Assembly (NCBI GenBank): GCA_910577955.1
Contig: CAJTNC010000012.1
Coordinates: 1-64,000, forward strand
DNA length: 64,000 nucleotides
DNA from: an uncultured Lachnospiraceae bacterium
GTDB lineage: Bacteria > Bacillota > Clostridia > Lachnospirales > Lachnospiraceae
Direction: 5' to 3'
The position numbers and the translations under genes are program-made. The notes under the pieces were generated by a model, which was given only the letters and a program-made list of their open reading frames with translations, did no database searches and was not told the origin of the DNA. Shown piece by piece: positions 43,677 through 52,436 of the stretch; the stretch's first letter is position 1; the number at the start of each line of letters is the position of its first letter.

Positions 43677-44115
43677 TATAAACCTCGCTTTCATAAGTGA
43701 ACCTGCCATATATGCTGGTTACCTTGAAGCATGCCGTGCATCTGCCCTCTGCTCCCCATAAAAACTCAAAATCGCTGATCTCCTGTATATACGGGCAGAC
43801 CATCACTGCCTCTTTTATGTAGCGCATGATCTCGCTCTCCAGAATCTCCCTATTCCCGGCAGTGCCAATAAGTTCCTCCAGTTCGTTCCCATACTCATGG
43901 GAGTGGGCCGCATATCGATACCTCGCAACACGCAGCACATAATACAGCCAGACTTTCAGCGCCTCATCTTTCTTTACAAGATAAGTATGTCCGCCGCTGG
44001 TTTTCAGGCAGTTTTTCTCAAAATCATAGGCATATTCTTGGAATACCGGCAGCTTCCTCTCATTTGATATAGTATCCTCCGCATGAGATGTAAAAGGAAA
44101 TACGCTCCTATTCAT
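43669..44115 (-). CDS. Baseplate protein, DUF2634/XkdS-like (gp25 group)
   Basis: 148 residues: YAYDFEKNCLKTSGGHTYLV and EALKVWLYYVLRVARYRY are the family pattern. It is the wedge component equivalent to T4 gp25/PBSX XkdS, overlapping neighbours on both sides. Confidence 0.85.
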   Translation of the reverse strand: MNRSVFPFTSHAEDTISNERKLPVFQEYAYDFEKNCLKTSGGHTYLVKKDEALKVWLYYVLRVARYRYAAHSHEYGNELEELIGTAGNREILESEIMRYIKEAVMVCPYIQEISDFEFLWGAEGRCTACFKVTSIYGRFTYESEVYNE

Positions 44116-44453
44116 GGATTCACCTTCCCTATCACATAAAATGTATCCCCGACCCTCTGGACCACAACCCTATCGCCGGCAGACAATTTGAACCCCTTTA
44201 TAAGCTCTTTTAAAGCGTCCCTAAATCCCCGTGAAACTTCCGGTTCCCTGTCAATGGCATCCTCCAGAGCCGTATCGGTCTGCAGGCAGCCGGACAATAC
44301 TACATCTCCGGATATCGACGTGCTATTATAAGACAGCACCACGGGATTCACAGAAGTAACTTTTGCCAGCGTCAGATCAAAGCCGTTATACTTCGCCCCC
44401 TGTTCCCGCATCAGCCCGACAAACCTGCTTCCAATGTCATTATTCCTTCCCAT
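44112..44453 (-). CDS. DUF2577 (XkdR-like) tail protein
   Basis: 113 residues; position between XkdQ-like and XkdS-like genes and the C-terminal LSAGDRVVVQRVGDTFYVIG fit DUF2577. Probable baseplate component. Confidence 0.8.
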   Translation of the reverse strand: MGRNNDIGSRFVGLMREQGAKYNGFDLTLAKVTSVNPVVLSYNSTSISGDVVLSGCLQTDTALEDAIDREPEVSRGFRDALKELIKGFKLSAGDRVVVQRVGDTFYVIGKVNP

Positions 44454-45375
44454 ATCCCACTCCTTTAAAATCCAGCCCCAGCTTTACGGTATGCTTCCCA
44501 TTTTCTATGCTGTGATTATCTGATACGATCACAAAATCTCCGGAAATGCTGCTCCCCGCTTTCATTATAATCACCCGCCGGCCGGTTACAGCTTCATAAT
44601 CTGACGCTGTAATATCAATGCTCCCTGTGTTTTCCACACTTCGGATCAGCTTCCGCGCTTCCGCGTCCACATCCTTTTTGCTGTCCTCCACTTTGTAAAT
44701 ATCCCGTACAATGCCATAAGCAGCCATATCCTCATCATTCTGGACAGCCCGAAGGAATTTCCCGTTTTTATCCATGATATACACCTGATCCACCAGCTCC
44801 TCTATGCTGCTCTTATACACGGCATCCGTCACGGAATCGTCCCCGGTATAGATAGCCGCCAGTTTTGTCCCCGGCTCTTCCGTACAGAGGGACAGTCCTT
44901 CCATGTAAATGTGTATATCCCTGCCGGCTGCTTCATATGCTGCCTCGATGATCTGGTAAACCATTTTATCCCCTGTACTGATCACACTAACGCTCTTTGA
45001 GGCATCTGACAGCACGCCGACAGGAATCCCAAACTCGCTGCAGACTGCCGCCGCGATCTGTGCCGGCGTCCCCTTGTAAGTATTGTACGCTTTGCTCCGC
45101 AGGTAAAAGGCCATATCCTTGCATCCCACTGACAGATCCTCCCCCGCTTCATTCTTCTCCAGTGTCAGTGCCACTCCATCGAATCTTAGTTTTCCTGTAT
45201 CATCATACATGAGGATTCTACTCCCTAGTGGCACATCCACTTTTATGATATTGTCATCCTTTTCCGTATGGGCATATGTAAAAGACAACTTCCTAGCATA
45301 TTGTTTACTGTCTCCGGACCATGTTACTTTCCCTACAAGCCCGCTGATATCTATTCCCGCCGCTATAATCTTCAT
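44440..45375 (-). CDS. XkdQ/YqbQ-type tail hub protein
   Basis: 311 residues: KIIAAGIDISGLVGKVTWSG at the start and GLSLCTEEPGT / DNHSIENGKHTVKLGLDFKG later follow the gpD-like hub family of PBSX. It probably forms the central spike hub of the baseplate. Confidence 0.85.
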   Translation of the reverse strand: MKIIAAGIDISGLVGKVTWSGDSKQYARKLSFTYAHTEKDDNIIKVDVPLGSRILMYDDTGKLRFDGVALTLEKNEAGEDLSVGCKDMAFYLRSKAYNTYKGTPAQIAAAVCSEFGIPVGVLSDASKSVSVISTGDKMVYQIIEAAYEAAGRDIHIYMEGLSLCTEEPGTKLAAIYTGDDSVTDAVYKSSIEELVDQVYIMDKNGKFLRAVQNDEDMAAYGIVRDIYKVEDSKKDVDAEARKLIRSVENTGSIDITASDYEAVTGRRVIIMKAGSSISGDFVIVSDNHSIENGKHTVKLGLDFKGVGYGKE

Positions 45376-45998
45376 GGTATCACCAGCACCATCCCTATCT
45401 GTAACTTTCTTTCATTTATTCCTCCGTTTGCCGCCTGTATCTCCTTCCAGCGATTCCCGTCTCCATAATATTTTTTCGCCAGATCCCACATCGTAGTGCC
45501 CTTTTTTACTGTCACACTCTTTGGCACCTGCATGGCAGGCGCACGCTGGTTTAATCCCGCATATGTCTGCTTACCGGCCAGAGAGGCCACTGGTAACACT
45601 GTGGTCTGCCGGTACTCTGTAAAACTCCAGCTGACATGAGGGTCTTTGTCTCCCTCCACATACTTTTCTTCCATGGTTTCGATCCAAAACTGTCTGTTGA
45701 TGTCCGTGCCGGAAATGATGATCCTTACCGGCAACGGTGCATCCCTGCACTTTTTCATCAGCGCAAGAATGGTGTCCGGCGGTGTGCCCTTATAAAAGGG
45801 GCTGTCCAGAGATGGAAGGAATGTATTCTGGATTGCTATCTTTACTAATGTCCTATTCCCTGCCATCGCAATATCACCAGCATTCAGCAGTTCCAGTGTC
45901 TTTAGCTTCGCCCCGGAAGAGACGGTTACCTCCTTTGGGTTCACTGCCAAAGCAAAGCTTCCATCCACGGACGATATGGAAATGATCCTTGTATTCAC
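45372..45998 (-). CDS. LysM-domain tail protein (XkdP-like)
   Basis: 208 residues. A C-terminal LysM motif (TTMWDLAKKYYGDGNRWKEI then LQIGMVLVIP, residues about 160-208) follows a domain typical of XkdP/gp53-type baseplate proteins. LysM may anchor to peptidoglycan or act structurally between tape measure and hub. Confidence 0.88.
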   Translation of the reverse strand: MNTRIISISSVDGSFALAVNPKEVTVSSGAKLKTLELLNAGDIAMAGNRTLVKIAIQNTFLPSLDSPFYKGTPPDTILALMKKCRDAPLPVRIIISGTDINRQFWIETMEEKYVEGDKDPHVSWSFTEYRQTTVLPVASLAGKQTYAGLNQRAPAMQVPKSVTVKKGTTMWDLAKKYYGDGNRWKEIQAANGGINERKLQIGMVLVIP

Positions 45999-46020
45999 TA
46001 ATTATTCTCCTCGTATCAAC

Positions 46021-48345
46021 TCAGCTGTTCTCAGCCGCCTCCTCAATCATGTCAGCAATCCTCTTTGCCACTTTTTCAATATCCGCCTCTTCCCGGACTT
46101 CCATCTTTTCTATAACAATACTGACCGCAGCTGTTCCCCTACTGCCTCCGCCTGCACCGGCCGGTACCAGCACCGGTGTGGGTGTGCAATCCGGCAGGGA
46201 ACTGTTCGGCAGGATCTTTGTTCCGGTTGGCAGCTTCATCAGCTCCGGGCCATGCTCTCCGACGGTTGACCATCCTCCTGAGCTGAAGCTTGTACCTGTA
46301 GCGTTTTGCTTTCCGCCGCCTCCGGATGTCCCTCCTCCATTATCTTTCTTTCCACCTATTTTGGACGTGACCGTATCAATCGCATCCGCCACCACCGAAA
46401 GCCCTTTTCCGATAGCACTGAAGATAGGCTCTATGGCATCCCATGCCGTTTTTACTACTGCAGAAACAGCCGGCCATGCTGCCTTAAATACGGATGCTAC
46501 CAGCTTCACTGTAGAAATAACTACATCCAGTATGGGGCCTGCCACTGCCCACATGGTCTGCAGGACATTAGCGATCGCCGGCGCTGCCATCTCGAAAATG
46601 CTGCGCAGCGTCCCTGTCTCTCCGGATATGCCGGAAAAGATCGTAGAGATTTTGCTCCCCACATCCGCTATGATCTCCGATACCACCGGAAAAACTGCTG
46701 CTGCCACCACGGAAAGCCCGGAAAAGATATCCGCCACCACCGGCACTGCTGATGATACAACGCCCACAACCGATTCCAGAACAGGCTGGATATAGGGCAG
46801 CATAGACTGTACGCTTGAAACAACCGTATCAATAGCCGGTTTCGCCGACAGAAACGCGTTGGCGAAGGTTCCCGCAAATTGTTCTACAATGGGCCGGCAT
46901 GTGCTGTAGGCATTCTGCACGGCTCCGCCTATCATTTCAAGCACCGGGCCTGCCCGCTCCGCCACTTTATCGAAAGCTTTTTCCATCTCCGGCAGCCTGT
47001 CCACCAGCTTTTCAAGCCCTGCCGTGATATAAGGCAGCGCCTTCTCTCCCAAGCTGGTGAGCATCACGCTCCCGGCATTTTTGACCTTCCCCATCAATTC
47101 TGATACGGAAGCAGTCTGTGTCTTAAAGGCGGCTTCCGCAGCACCGGATGCTGTCACCATCGCGGTAGTCTTTGCCGAAAAGTTCTCTGCCTGATTCCCG
47201 GCCAGCGCCAAAACCGCATTTTTTGCTTCCACGGATGAGAACAGGTTTGCAAACGCTATTTCGTCGCCATTTACAGACGCCTTCAGCTTTTTCAGCACTC
47301 CGTCCAAACCTTCCTGTTCGAGCGCTGCTGCTCCGGAAGCATATCCCATTGCTTCCAGACTTTTAGCCATTTCTCCGGAAGGAGACAGGAATCCCTGCAT
47401 GGTGGCTTTCAACTGTGTGGTGACTTCCGCTGTGCCGCCGGTCACACCGGTCAGCGTAGCCATCGCGCCAAAGAGCTCTTCTTGGCTCACTTTCAGGGTG
47501 GAGGCAAGCGGCACCACCTGCCCGATCGACGATGCCAACTCCGGAAAAGTAGTCTGCCCTAGCTTCACTGTCTGGAACGCCAGATCGGAAGCCTTCTGCA
47601 TCGCTGTAGCCGAAGTATCACCGTAACCTTTAGTCACGGCGGACAAAAGTGCCACGGAATCAGATGTTGTGGCCGCCCCGGCTTTCGCCGCTTTTGAGGC
47701 GATCTCCAACTGCTTTACATTCTCTTCCCCTTCCCCGAAGGCGGATACTATATCATACAGCCCGGAAGATAAATCCGAAAGGGAGGCCCCAGTATCAATG
47801 GATACCTTTTTTAAGTCCGTAGACATCCTCTGGAGGGTTCCGTTTACATCCCCATCCAGCAGCGTGCCCACTGCCTGCATCTGATTCTGGTATTCCACAG
47901 CGGATTTTACTGCCCCTGCACTTGCCACCGTGGCGGCAGTGAAGGCTGCAGCCGTTCCAATCACAGCTGCCTTCCCAATCCCTTTCAGTACCTTTTCCGT
48001 GCCTTTGGCAGCAAATGTGATCACCTTGCTATCTTTGACTTTGGAAAGTTCTCTGACTACATGTTTGATCTTTGATACAGCAACTTCTTCTTTCGCTTTA
48101 AGCTGTATAACCTTTTTACTGACAGGCTCAAGTTTTTCCTTCACTCCCTGTATCGCTTTATAGGCTGTAGTATTTTTGAGGCGGATCTCTTTTTCTTTTA
48201 TTTTCTGTTCGTTGAACTTTTTCAGTTCCTGTTTAGTCTTCTCGACTTCTCCCCGGAAGCCTTTACTGGATTCCTTTGCGCTCTTCATGACAGCAGAGAC
48301 GTTATTTTTTATCATCAGCGTAGCGCCAAAAACTTCTCCTGCCAT
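46021..48345 (-). CDS. Tail tape measure protein
   Basis: 774 residues. A coiled N-terminus (KNNVSAVMKSAKESSKGFRG and a long Lys/Glu helix) precedes the TMP core (SDLSSGLYDIVSAFGEG, DSVALLSAVTKGYGDTSATA, QEELFGAMATLTGVTGGTAE), a hydrophobic Ala/Val-rich region (residues about 500-660) and a Gly-rich C-terminus (KKDNGGGTSGGGGKQ). It sets tail length and follows the chaperone gene. Confidence 0.93.
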   Translation of the reverse strand: MAGEVFGATLMIKNNVSAVMKSAKESSKGFRGEVEKTKQELKKFNEQKIKEKEIRLKNTTAYKAIQGVKEKLEPVSKKVIQLKAKEEVAVSKIKHVVRELSKVKDSKVITFAAKGTEKVLKGIGKAAVIGTAAAFTAATVASAGAVKSAVEYQNQMQAVGTLLDGDVNGTLQRMSTDLKKVSIDTGASLSDLSSGLYDIVSAFGEGEENVKQLEIASKAAKAGAATTSDSVALLSAVTKGYGDTSATAMQKASDLAFQTVKLGQTTFPELASSIGQVVPLASTLKVSQEELFGAMATLTGVTGGTAEVTTQLKATMQGFLSPSGEMAKSLEAMGYASGAAALEQEGLDGVLKKLKASVNGDEIAFANLFSSVEAKNAVLALAGNQAENFSAKTTAMVTASGAAEAAFKTQTASVSELMGKVKNAGSVMLTSLGEKALPYITAGLEKLVDRLPEMEKAFDKVAERAGPVLEMIGGAVQNAYSTCRPIVEQFAGTFANAFLSAKPAIDTVVSSVQSMLPYIQPVLESVVGVVSSAVPVVADIFSGLSVVAAAVFPVVSEIIADVGSKISTIFSGISGETGTLRSIFEMAAPAIANVLQTMWAVAGPILDVVISTVKLVASVFKAAWPAVSAVVKTAWDAIEPIFSAIGKGLSVVADAIDTVTSKIGGKKDNGGGTSGGGGKQNATGTSFSSGGWSTVGEHGPELMKLPTGTKILPNSSLPDCTPTPVLVPAGAGGGSRGTAAVSIVIEKMEVREEADIEKVAKRIADMIEEAAENS

Positions 48346-48359
48346 CCTCGTTCCTCCTG

Positions 48360-48569
48360 TCAGCTACTCTTATTTACATCATTCCAGAAACGGACAATGG
48401 CAGCGTAGATCGTATCTGCCATCTCTTTTTTCTCCTGTTCCCGGTTTAGCTCCATAATCGCTCTATAAATGAGCCTGTCTTCACGGGACAGGGCAAACAT
48501 CCTCTCCGGCGTTACTCCACGCTCCATCCAATATCCCGTTAGTTCCATAAAGCCAGACTCTCTTATGAG
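48360..48569 (-). CDS. Frameshift extension of the tail-assembly chaperone
   Basis: A 69-codon segment in the -1 frame relative to the chaperone gene, open from the slippery site to the stop at 48360 (GVTPERMFALSREDRLIYRA, EKKEMADTIYAAIVRFWND). An ATG at 48548 exists but has no convincing ribosome site. As in lambda G/GT, it is probably made only as a fusion of about 212 residues that bridges tube and tape measure. Confidence 0.7.
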   Translation of the reverse strand, partial: LIRESGFMELTGYWMERGVTPERMFALSREDRLIYRAIMELNREQEKKEMADTIYAAIVRFWNDVNKSS

Positions 48570-48997
48570 TTTTTTACTTCGTCCCTCTCAGATATGCGTT
48601 CCGACTTCTCTACCACATCCATCACCGATGTCTCACCCGTAAGCCCGGACAGCGTAAGGATCTCGCGGCACAATGCCACCCTGTCTACGGAGCGGAATAT
48701 ATCCGATATCTTATATCTCCCGCTCTCTGTCAAGGCTCCCTCTTCCACCATGATTCGCGACGCTTCCTGCAGCTCCGGACAGACATAATAGATTAGATAC
48801 TTATCTTTTTCAATATCCGACAGGCCATTCATTTCAGTGATCTCTGCATACTCCTCATCCGATATGCCGTGGATCGTCAATGTCATGTCGATATCACTGA
48901 CATACAGCTGCTTTGTCCTCCTCTTTTTCCTTTCCTCAATACGTGCTTTCGCTCTTCTTGCAAAGTCCTGAAAAATAACTACTTTTGTATTATCCAT
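48563..48997 (-). CDS. Tail-assembly chaperone (XkdN-like)
   Basis: 144 residues, acidic and helical: DNTKVVIFQDFARRAKARIE, then VSDIDMTLTIHGISDEEYAE. It lies between tube and tape measure genes, the invariant place of this family. Its 3' end carries an A AAA AAC heptamer in the proper frame for -1 slippage. Confidence 0.85.
   Translation of the reverse strand: MDNTKVVIFQDFARRAKARIEERKKRRTKQLYVSDIDMTLTIHGISDEEYAEITEMNGLSDIEKDKYLIYYVCPELQEASRIMVEEGALTESGRYKISDIFRSVDRVALCREILTLSGLTGETSVMDVVEKSERISERDEVKNS
48569..48575 (-). other. Programmed -1 ribosomal frameshift site
   Basis: The zero-frame codons GTA AAA AAC contain the heptamer A AAA AAC, one of the best slippery sequences, two codons before the stop TCA TAA. 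The -1 frame is open and continues for 69 codons. No obvious downstream pseudoknot was identified by eye. Confidence 0.75.
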
Positions 48998-49012
48998 CTT
49001 TTTTCCTCCTGA

Positions 49013-49453
49013 TTATTGTGGGTTTATAGCATCCAGATTGATCATATCGGCCGGTGTAAAAGTAAACGGGATCTCTTGCTTTACGACAGCTCCCTTTTCC
49101 CATTCAAAGCCAAACTCAGACAGAGCGACATTACCGATCTGCCACCGTTCAGTCTGCCCGCTTTCCGCATCAGGATCCTTAAGCTTCGCAATTATTGTTC
49201 CTCTGGGATCCTTGCCCTGCAGGATCTCCTTGCGCACATCTTCAAATCTGGAATAGGTTTTAATCAGCGCAAGTGTACCCTCCCCCTTCAGCCCTGTTAT
49301 TTTGGAATCAATACTCAAGCCAGTCTGTACATCCTCCCTGCTAGCAGTTATTTTTACTGTGATCTTAGTCGTCTCTAAAATCCTCATGCCGTTATACACT
49401 ATCTCTGCATATGTCCCACTTAAGTGTTTATTCCCAGCGATCTGCTTTTCCAT
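49013..49453 (-). CDS. Tail tube protein (XkdM-like)
   Basis: 146 residues: NKHLSGTYAEIVYNGMRILE, VQTGLSIDSKITGLKGEGTL and VALSEFGFEWEKGAVVKQEI are typical of PBSX XkdM. It polymerises into the inner tube of the contractile tail and lies directly after the sheath gene. Confidence 0.9.
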   Translation of the reverse strand: MEKQIAGNKHLSGTYAEIVYNGMRILETTKITVKITASREDVQTGLSIDSKITGLKGEGTLALIKTYSRFEDVRKEILQGKDPRGTIIAKLKDPDAESGQTERWQIGNVALSEFGFEWEKGAVVKQEIPFTFTPADMINLDAINPQ

Positions 49454-49463
49454 TGAATCCCTC

Positions 49464-50540
49464 CTACATCTCCATTGTCATATCCAGATCTTCCATCGCA
49501 TCTAACAGGCATATCGTCCCTGTCAGGAACAGAGCGGATCCTGTATCCGCCTCTCTGATCTGCTGCTCTGTCATCTCATCCACATCACGGTCTGCGTCCT
49601 TTAGGAACTGGCGGATCTTTTCTACATCAAGCTCCACATAATTTTCTTCCTCCCCGTTTAAGACGGTACCCTCCAGCGTGGAAAAATAACTGTTGATTGC
49701 CCCAATAAACGCCTGCTTATTGTCGTATGTGTTGTTCATTTTTCCAACATAGCCATCATTAAAGGTGGTATAAATATCATTTTTAATGATGTCTGCCCCT
49801 TCCCTGATCTTGATCTTTTTAAAATCTTCCGGCTCAGCTTCCGTTACTTTTTGCAGGCTTGTCACCCCGCGTCCAATCTTATGCTTCTCACCATCATAAA
49901 CTACAACCAGCTCTCCGGCATCTATCCTCTCATCCGCATCTTCCACCTGAAGGACATCCAGCACCTCGTCCAGCACATAGAATGTCGTGGATCGCGTCAG
50001 CGGGATCCCCGCACAGATCCCGGCGATCCTGCAGCAGAATTCAGCAGTCGTCAGTTCCTTTACCTGCTCTTCATCGTCCCATTTCATTGAGATCCCGGCG
50101 GCAGTCACATTGATCACTGCTGAGCTGTCCGCTTTACAGTCCGGCAAGACAGCTTTGCCCTTTTTTCCTTCTTTCCGGATCCCCTGCAGAAAATCCTTAA
50201 AATTTTCCATATATGACGCCTGATAGCCCGGCATGCATAGATAATCAAAGTTTAGGTTCTGGATCAGCTTCAGCGTTGCCTCTATATCGACAACCTCCTC
50301 CGTTTCCATCGCCCGGACAGCTATCACGCCACCGGGGCTGCCCTTGAAAATCAGCTTCAGGTACTCCCTGCTCTTTTCCGTCCATTCCGTAGCCACGATA
50401 TCCGTATAACCCCTGATTGGCGTGATAACCTGTTCTTTTGTCTTATCCTTCAAGATCACACAGACGATCCCACGGCTGCTCCGCCTGACAAAGTCCTGCG
50501 CTTTTTTTCTAAAATTGATCAGTATACTCGGTAATCCCAT
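49464..50540 (-). CDS. Tail sheath protein (XkdK-like)
   Basis: 358 residues: GLPSILINFRKKAQDFVRRS at the start, MPGYQASYMENFKDFLQGIR in the middle, and a conserved C-terminal domain (NDIYTTFNDGYVGKMNNTYD, YVELDVEKIRQFLKDADRDV). It forms the contractile outer sheath. It is shorter than PBSX XkdK (about 466 residues), suggesting a compact form. Confidence 0.9.
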   Translation of the reverse strand: MGLPSILINFRKKAQDFVRRSSRGIVCVILKDKTKEQVITPIRGYTDIVATEWTEKSREYLKLIFKGSPGGVIAVRAMETEEVVDIEATLKLIQNLNFDYLCMPGYQASYMENFKDFLQGIRKEGKKGKAVLPDCKADSSAVINVTAAGISMKWDDEEQVKELTTAEFCCRIAGICAGIPLTRSTTFYVLDEVLDVLQVEDADERIDAGELVVVYDGEKHKIGRGVTSLQKVTEAEPEDFKKIKIREGADIIKNDIYTTFNDGYVGKMNNTYDNKQAFIGAINSYFSTLEGTVLNGEEENYVELDVEKIRQFLKDADRDVDEMTEQQIREADTGSALFLTGTICLLDAMEDLDMTMEM

Positions 50541-50555
50541 GTTCCCTCCTTTTCT

Positions 50556-51011
50556 TTACAAGTTCAAATCTATTGCTCCTGCAGGCGGCTCCTTAACCTC
50601 CACCGGAATGGCATCCGTATAATTTAGCGGAAACGTACAGTGTCCGATCCCGTCCGTGATGCCGAATGAGAGTACAGGCGTAAACGCCCTGTCCCCGATC
50701 CGGAAATAAGGTAGCAAGATCCTTTCCAGTTCCGCAAGCTTTCTCTGGATGTTCTTCCGGCTGGTATATCGTTCTTCCATGTAGGAGATATCCACCAACA
50801 CACTTTTGTCCCGGTGGCATCCGGCTGCCGCCATGCTGGCCGTGACCGGATCCACCAGCACCTGCAGCACCGGAAGCGTTTTTCCTTCCCCGTCCTTTTT
50901 GAGTGCCGAATAGTCCTTCGTCTGTTCCAGATCCTCGCCAGTGATATTTTCCACATCCGTATTTTCCCGCAGGATCCGGATGATCCCCGCCCTGATATCT
51001 TCCGTCGTCAT
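50556..51011 (-). CDS. Tail terminator/completion-like protein (DUF6838-like)
   Basis: 151 residues: DIRAGIIRILRENTDVENIT, YMEERYTSRKNIQRKLAELE and YFRIGDRAFTPVLSFGITDG. Position between the gp10-like protein and sheath is that of tail-terminator proteins. Family name from memory; role by position. Confidence 0.7.
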   Translation of the reverse strand: MTTEDIRAGIIRILRENTDVENITGEDLEQTKDYSALKKDGEGKTLPVLQVLVDPVTASMAAAGCHRDKSVLVDISYMEERYTSRKNIQRKLAELERILLPYFRIGDRAFTPVLSFGITDGIGHCTFPLNYTDAIPVEVKEPPAGAIDLNL

Positions 51012-51412
51012 TTTTTCATCGCCTCCTTCAGGTCATCCAGCATATCCAGCACATCCTGTTCCATGTAGGTATCCTGATAGGTCTGGATCCCTTTCTCCAG
51101 CATAAACCTCCCCTGTACTTTTCCTACAGTCTTACCTCCTCTGACAATACGGTGCCCATAGTTGACAGGCGCTGCATACTCTGCATCGTTGGATATCCAG
51201 ATGACCAGTTCTCCATCACGCTCCTCGATTTTAAAGAACCAGCGTCTCTTTAGGTTTCCAGAAATATGCGGCGTAAGCCTCTTGATCTCCCGGATGATCT
51301 TCATCGCCATAACGTTGGCTCTCTTCCTGACGATCTCCTCTTCCCACACCCGCAGGCCGCTCTCAAAAGCATCCTCCAGATCTTCCAGCGATCTCATCTG
51401 TTTTTCCCCCAT
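51008..51412 (-). CDS. HK97 gp10-like head-tail joining protein
   Basis: 134 residues from ATG 51412 just after the upstream stop. EIVRKRANVMAMKIIREIKR plus LTPHISGNLKRRWFF and APVNYGHRIVRGGKTVGKVQ match the gp10 family (phage minor tail/neck protein). Confidence 0.85.
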   Translation of the reverse strand: MGEKQMRSLEDLEDAFESGLRVWEEEIVRKRANVMAMKIIREIKRLTPHISGNLKRRWFFKIEERDGELVIWISNDAEYAAPVNYGHRIVRGGKTVGKVQGRFMLEKGIQTYQDTYMEQDVLDMLDDLKEAMKK

Positions 51413-51414
51413 TT

Positions 51415-51771
51415 TTACGCCATCTCTTCTATATGAAACGGTGTCTCCCCGTGGGATCCTGCATACACAAAAGTCCTGCCGCACATCCCACGGAACACCT
51501 GCCCCGCTTCTGTAACTATAACCGCTTTATCCATATCCACCATCTGGATGTCCGGAGCGGTAAATATCACATGTCCCGCATCCGATACCCGCCTGTTATC
51601 TTCTCGATTCGGAGATTCCACAGTCCCCTTTGACAGCGCACAGGGTACATTCTCATAAACAGCTATATCTCTTCGGATGGATTCCCCGGAATCATCCACT
51701 GAAGGCTCTCCTCTGGTCACTGTCAGCCGGTCTTTATACGTCCTTGCTAGGATTGCCGCCCCGCGCTTCAT
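51415..51771 (-). CDS. Head closure-like protein
   Basis: 118 residues: ARTYKDRLTVTRGEPSVDDS, EVPCALSKGTVESPNR-like segment and DKAVIVTEAGQVFRGMCGRT. It sits between connector and gp10-like genes, the place of head-closure proteins (XkdH/gp16 type). Assignment is mainly positional. Confidence 0.7.
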   Translation of the reverse strand: MKRGAAILARTYKDRLTVTRGEPSVDDSGESIRRDIAVYENVPCALSKGTVESPNREDNRRVSDAGHVIFTAPDIQMVDMDKAVIVTEAGQVFRGMCGRTFVYAGSHGETPFHIEEMA

Positions 51772-51892
51772 CCGCTGCCCCCTTCTTTTCCATAACGCCT
51801 GTACTCTTTCCTGCAGCTTTCTTTTTTTCTTTCCCTGCCCCAGCCTTTTCTCCGTTCCGGTGCAGGTACCTCATTTTTTCAAAATTTGACAT
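51734..51892 (-). CDS. Small basic protein (52 residues) in the neck region
   Basis: ATG 51892 has GGAGGG four bases upstream. The product is MSNFEKMRYLHRNGEKAGAG followed by a Lys-rich stretch (KEKKKAAGK) and ends at 51734, overlapping the next gene by 38 bases in another frame. No family recognised. The good ribosome site is the main support. Confidence 0.5.
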   Translation of the reverse strand: MSNFEKMRYLHRNGEKAGAGKEKKKAAGKSTGVMEKKGAADEARGGNPSKDV

Positions 51893-51900
51893 ATGCCCTC

Positions 51901-52230
51901 CTATCCCGTCCGCAGCTTGCGGAAACTGTTCAATACCTTTATTTCTTTTTCCGTAAAGCTGTCAGATGTCATCGTTGTGGTATAATTGATCTGCGTATCA
52001 CCACGCTTGATGGCAGATACGTTATCCACATTGTCCACCTGCACGCTGCGCACCACCAATCCCCTGACTACATGCTCCAGTCCCTTCGGGATGTCCTTCC
52101 TGTGGCAGTATGCCTTCACCGCATCCTGCGCATCCTCCAGCATCAGCAGGAGGACGCCGTCCTGTGATGTGTCCTCCTCATCCTTTAAAAACCCCAGTGA
52201 TGCCAGACGGATCTTGATCTTATCTAACAT
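51901..52230 (-). CDS. Head-tail connector (gp6/YqbG-like)
   Basis: 109 residues from ATG 52230 (GGAGG six bases upstream); a longer frame to 52398 lies inside the preceding gene. LDKIKIRLASLGFLKDEEDT and LLLMLEDAQDAVKAYCHRKD plus IPKGLEHVVRGLVVRSVQ match the adaptor family that closes the portal. Confidence 0.8.
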   Translation of the reverse strand: MLDKIKIRLASLGFLKDEEDTSQDGVLLLMLEDAQDAVKAYCHRKDIPKGLEHVVRGLVVRSVQVDNVDNVSAIKRGDTQINYTTTMTSDSFTEKEIKVLNSFRKLRTG

Positions 52231-52426
52231 CTTCAGCCTCCTCTTTGGCCCCCTTTGATCTTCCGACTGCCTTTTTGCTATTTCCGGATTTTTTTGCAGC
52301 ATCTGTTTTTGCAGATTTTTCTGTTTTTGCTGTAACCTCAAAGCCTTTTCCTTCCAGTTCCGCCCTCCGGGATTCATCATAGGCATACTGCACTTCATTC
52401 AGTTTTTCCAGTCTGAATACTGTCAT
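52220..52426 (-). CDS. Small head-region protein, Lys/Ala-rich tail
   Basis: 68 residues: TVFRLEKLNEVQYAYDESRR then AELEGKGFEVTAKTEK and a Lys/Ser/Ala-rich tail. GGGGG ribosome site present. Such small proteins follow capsid genes in many Firmicutes phages; function unknown. Confidence 0.7.
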   Translation of the reverse strand: MTVFRLEKLNEVQYAYDESRRAELEGKGFEVTAKTEKSAKTDAAKKSGNSKKAVGRSKGAKEEAEDVR

Positions 52427-52436
52427 TCTATACCCC

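Noticed and set aside
48360..48548. Independent 62-residue gene
   Set aside because: No convincing ribosome site, and the perfect slippery heptamer upstream makes a frameshift fusion the better explanation.
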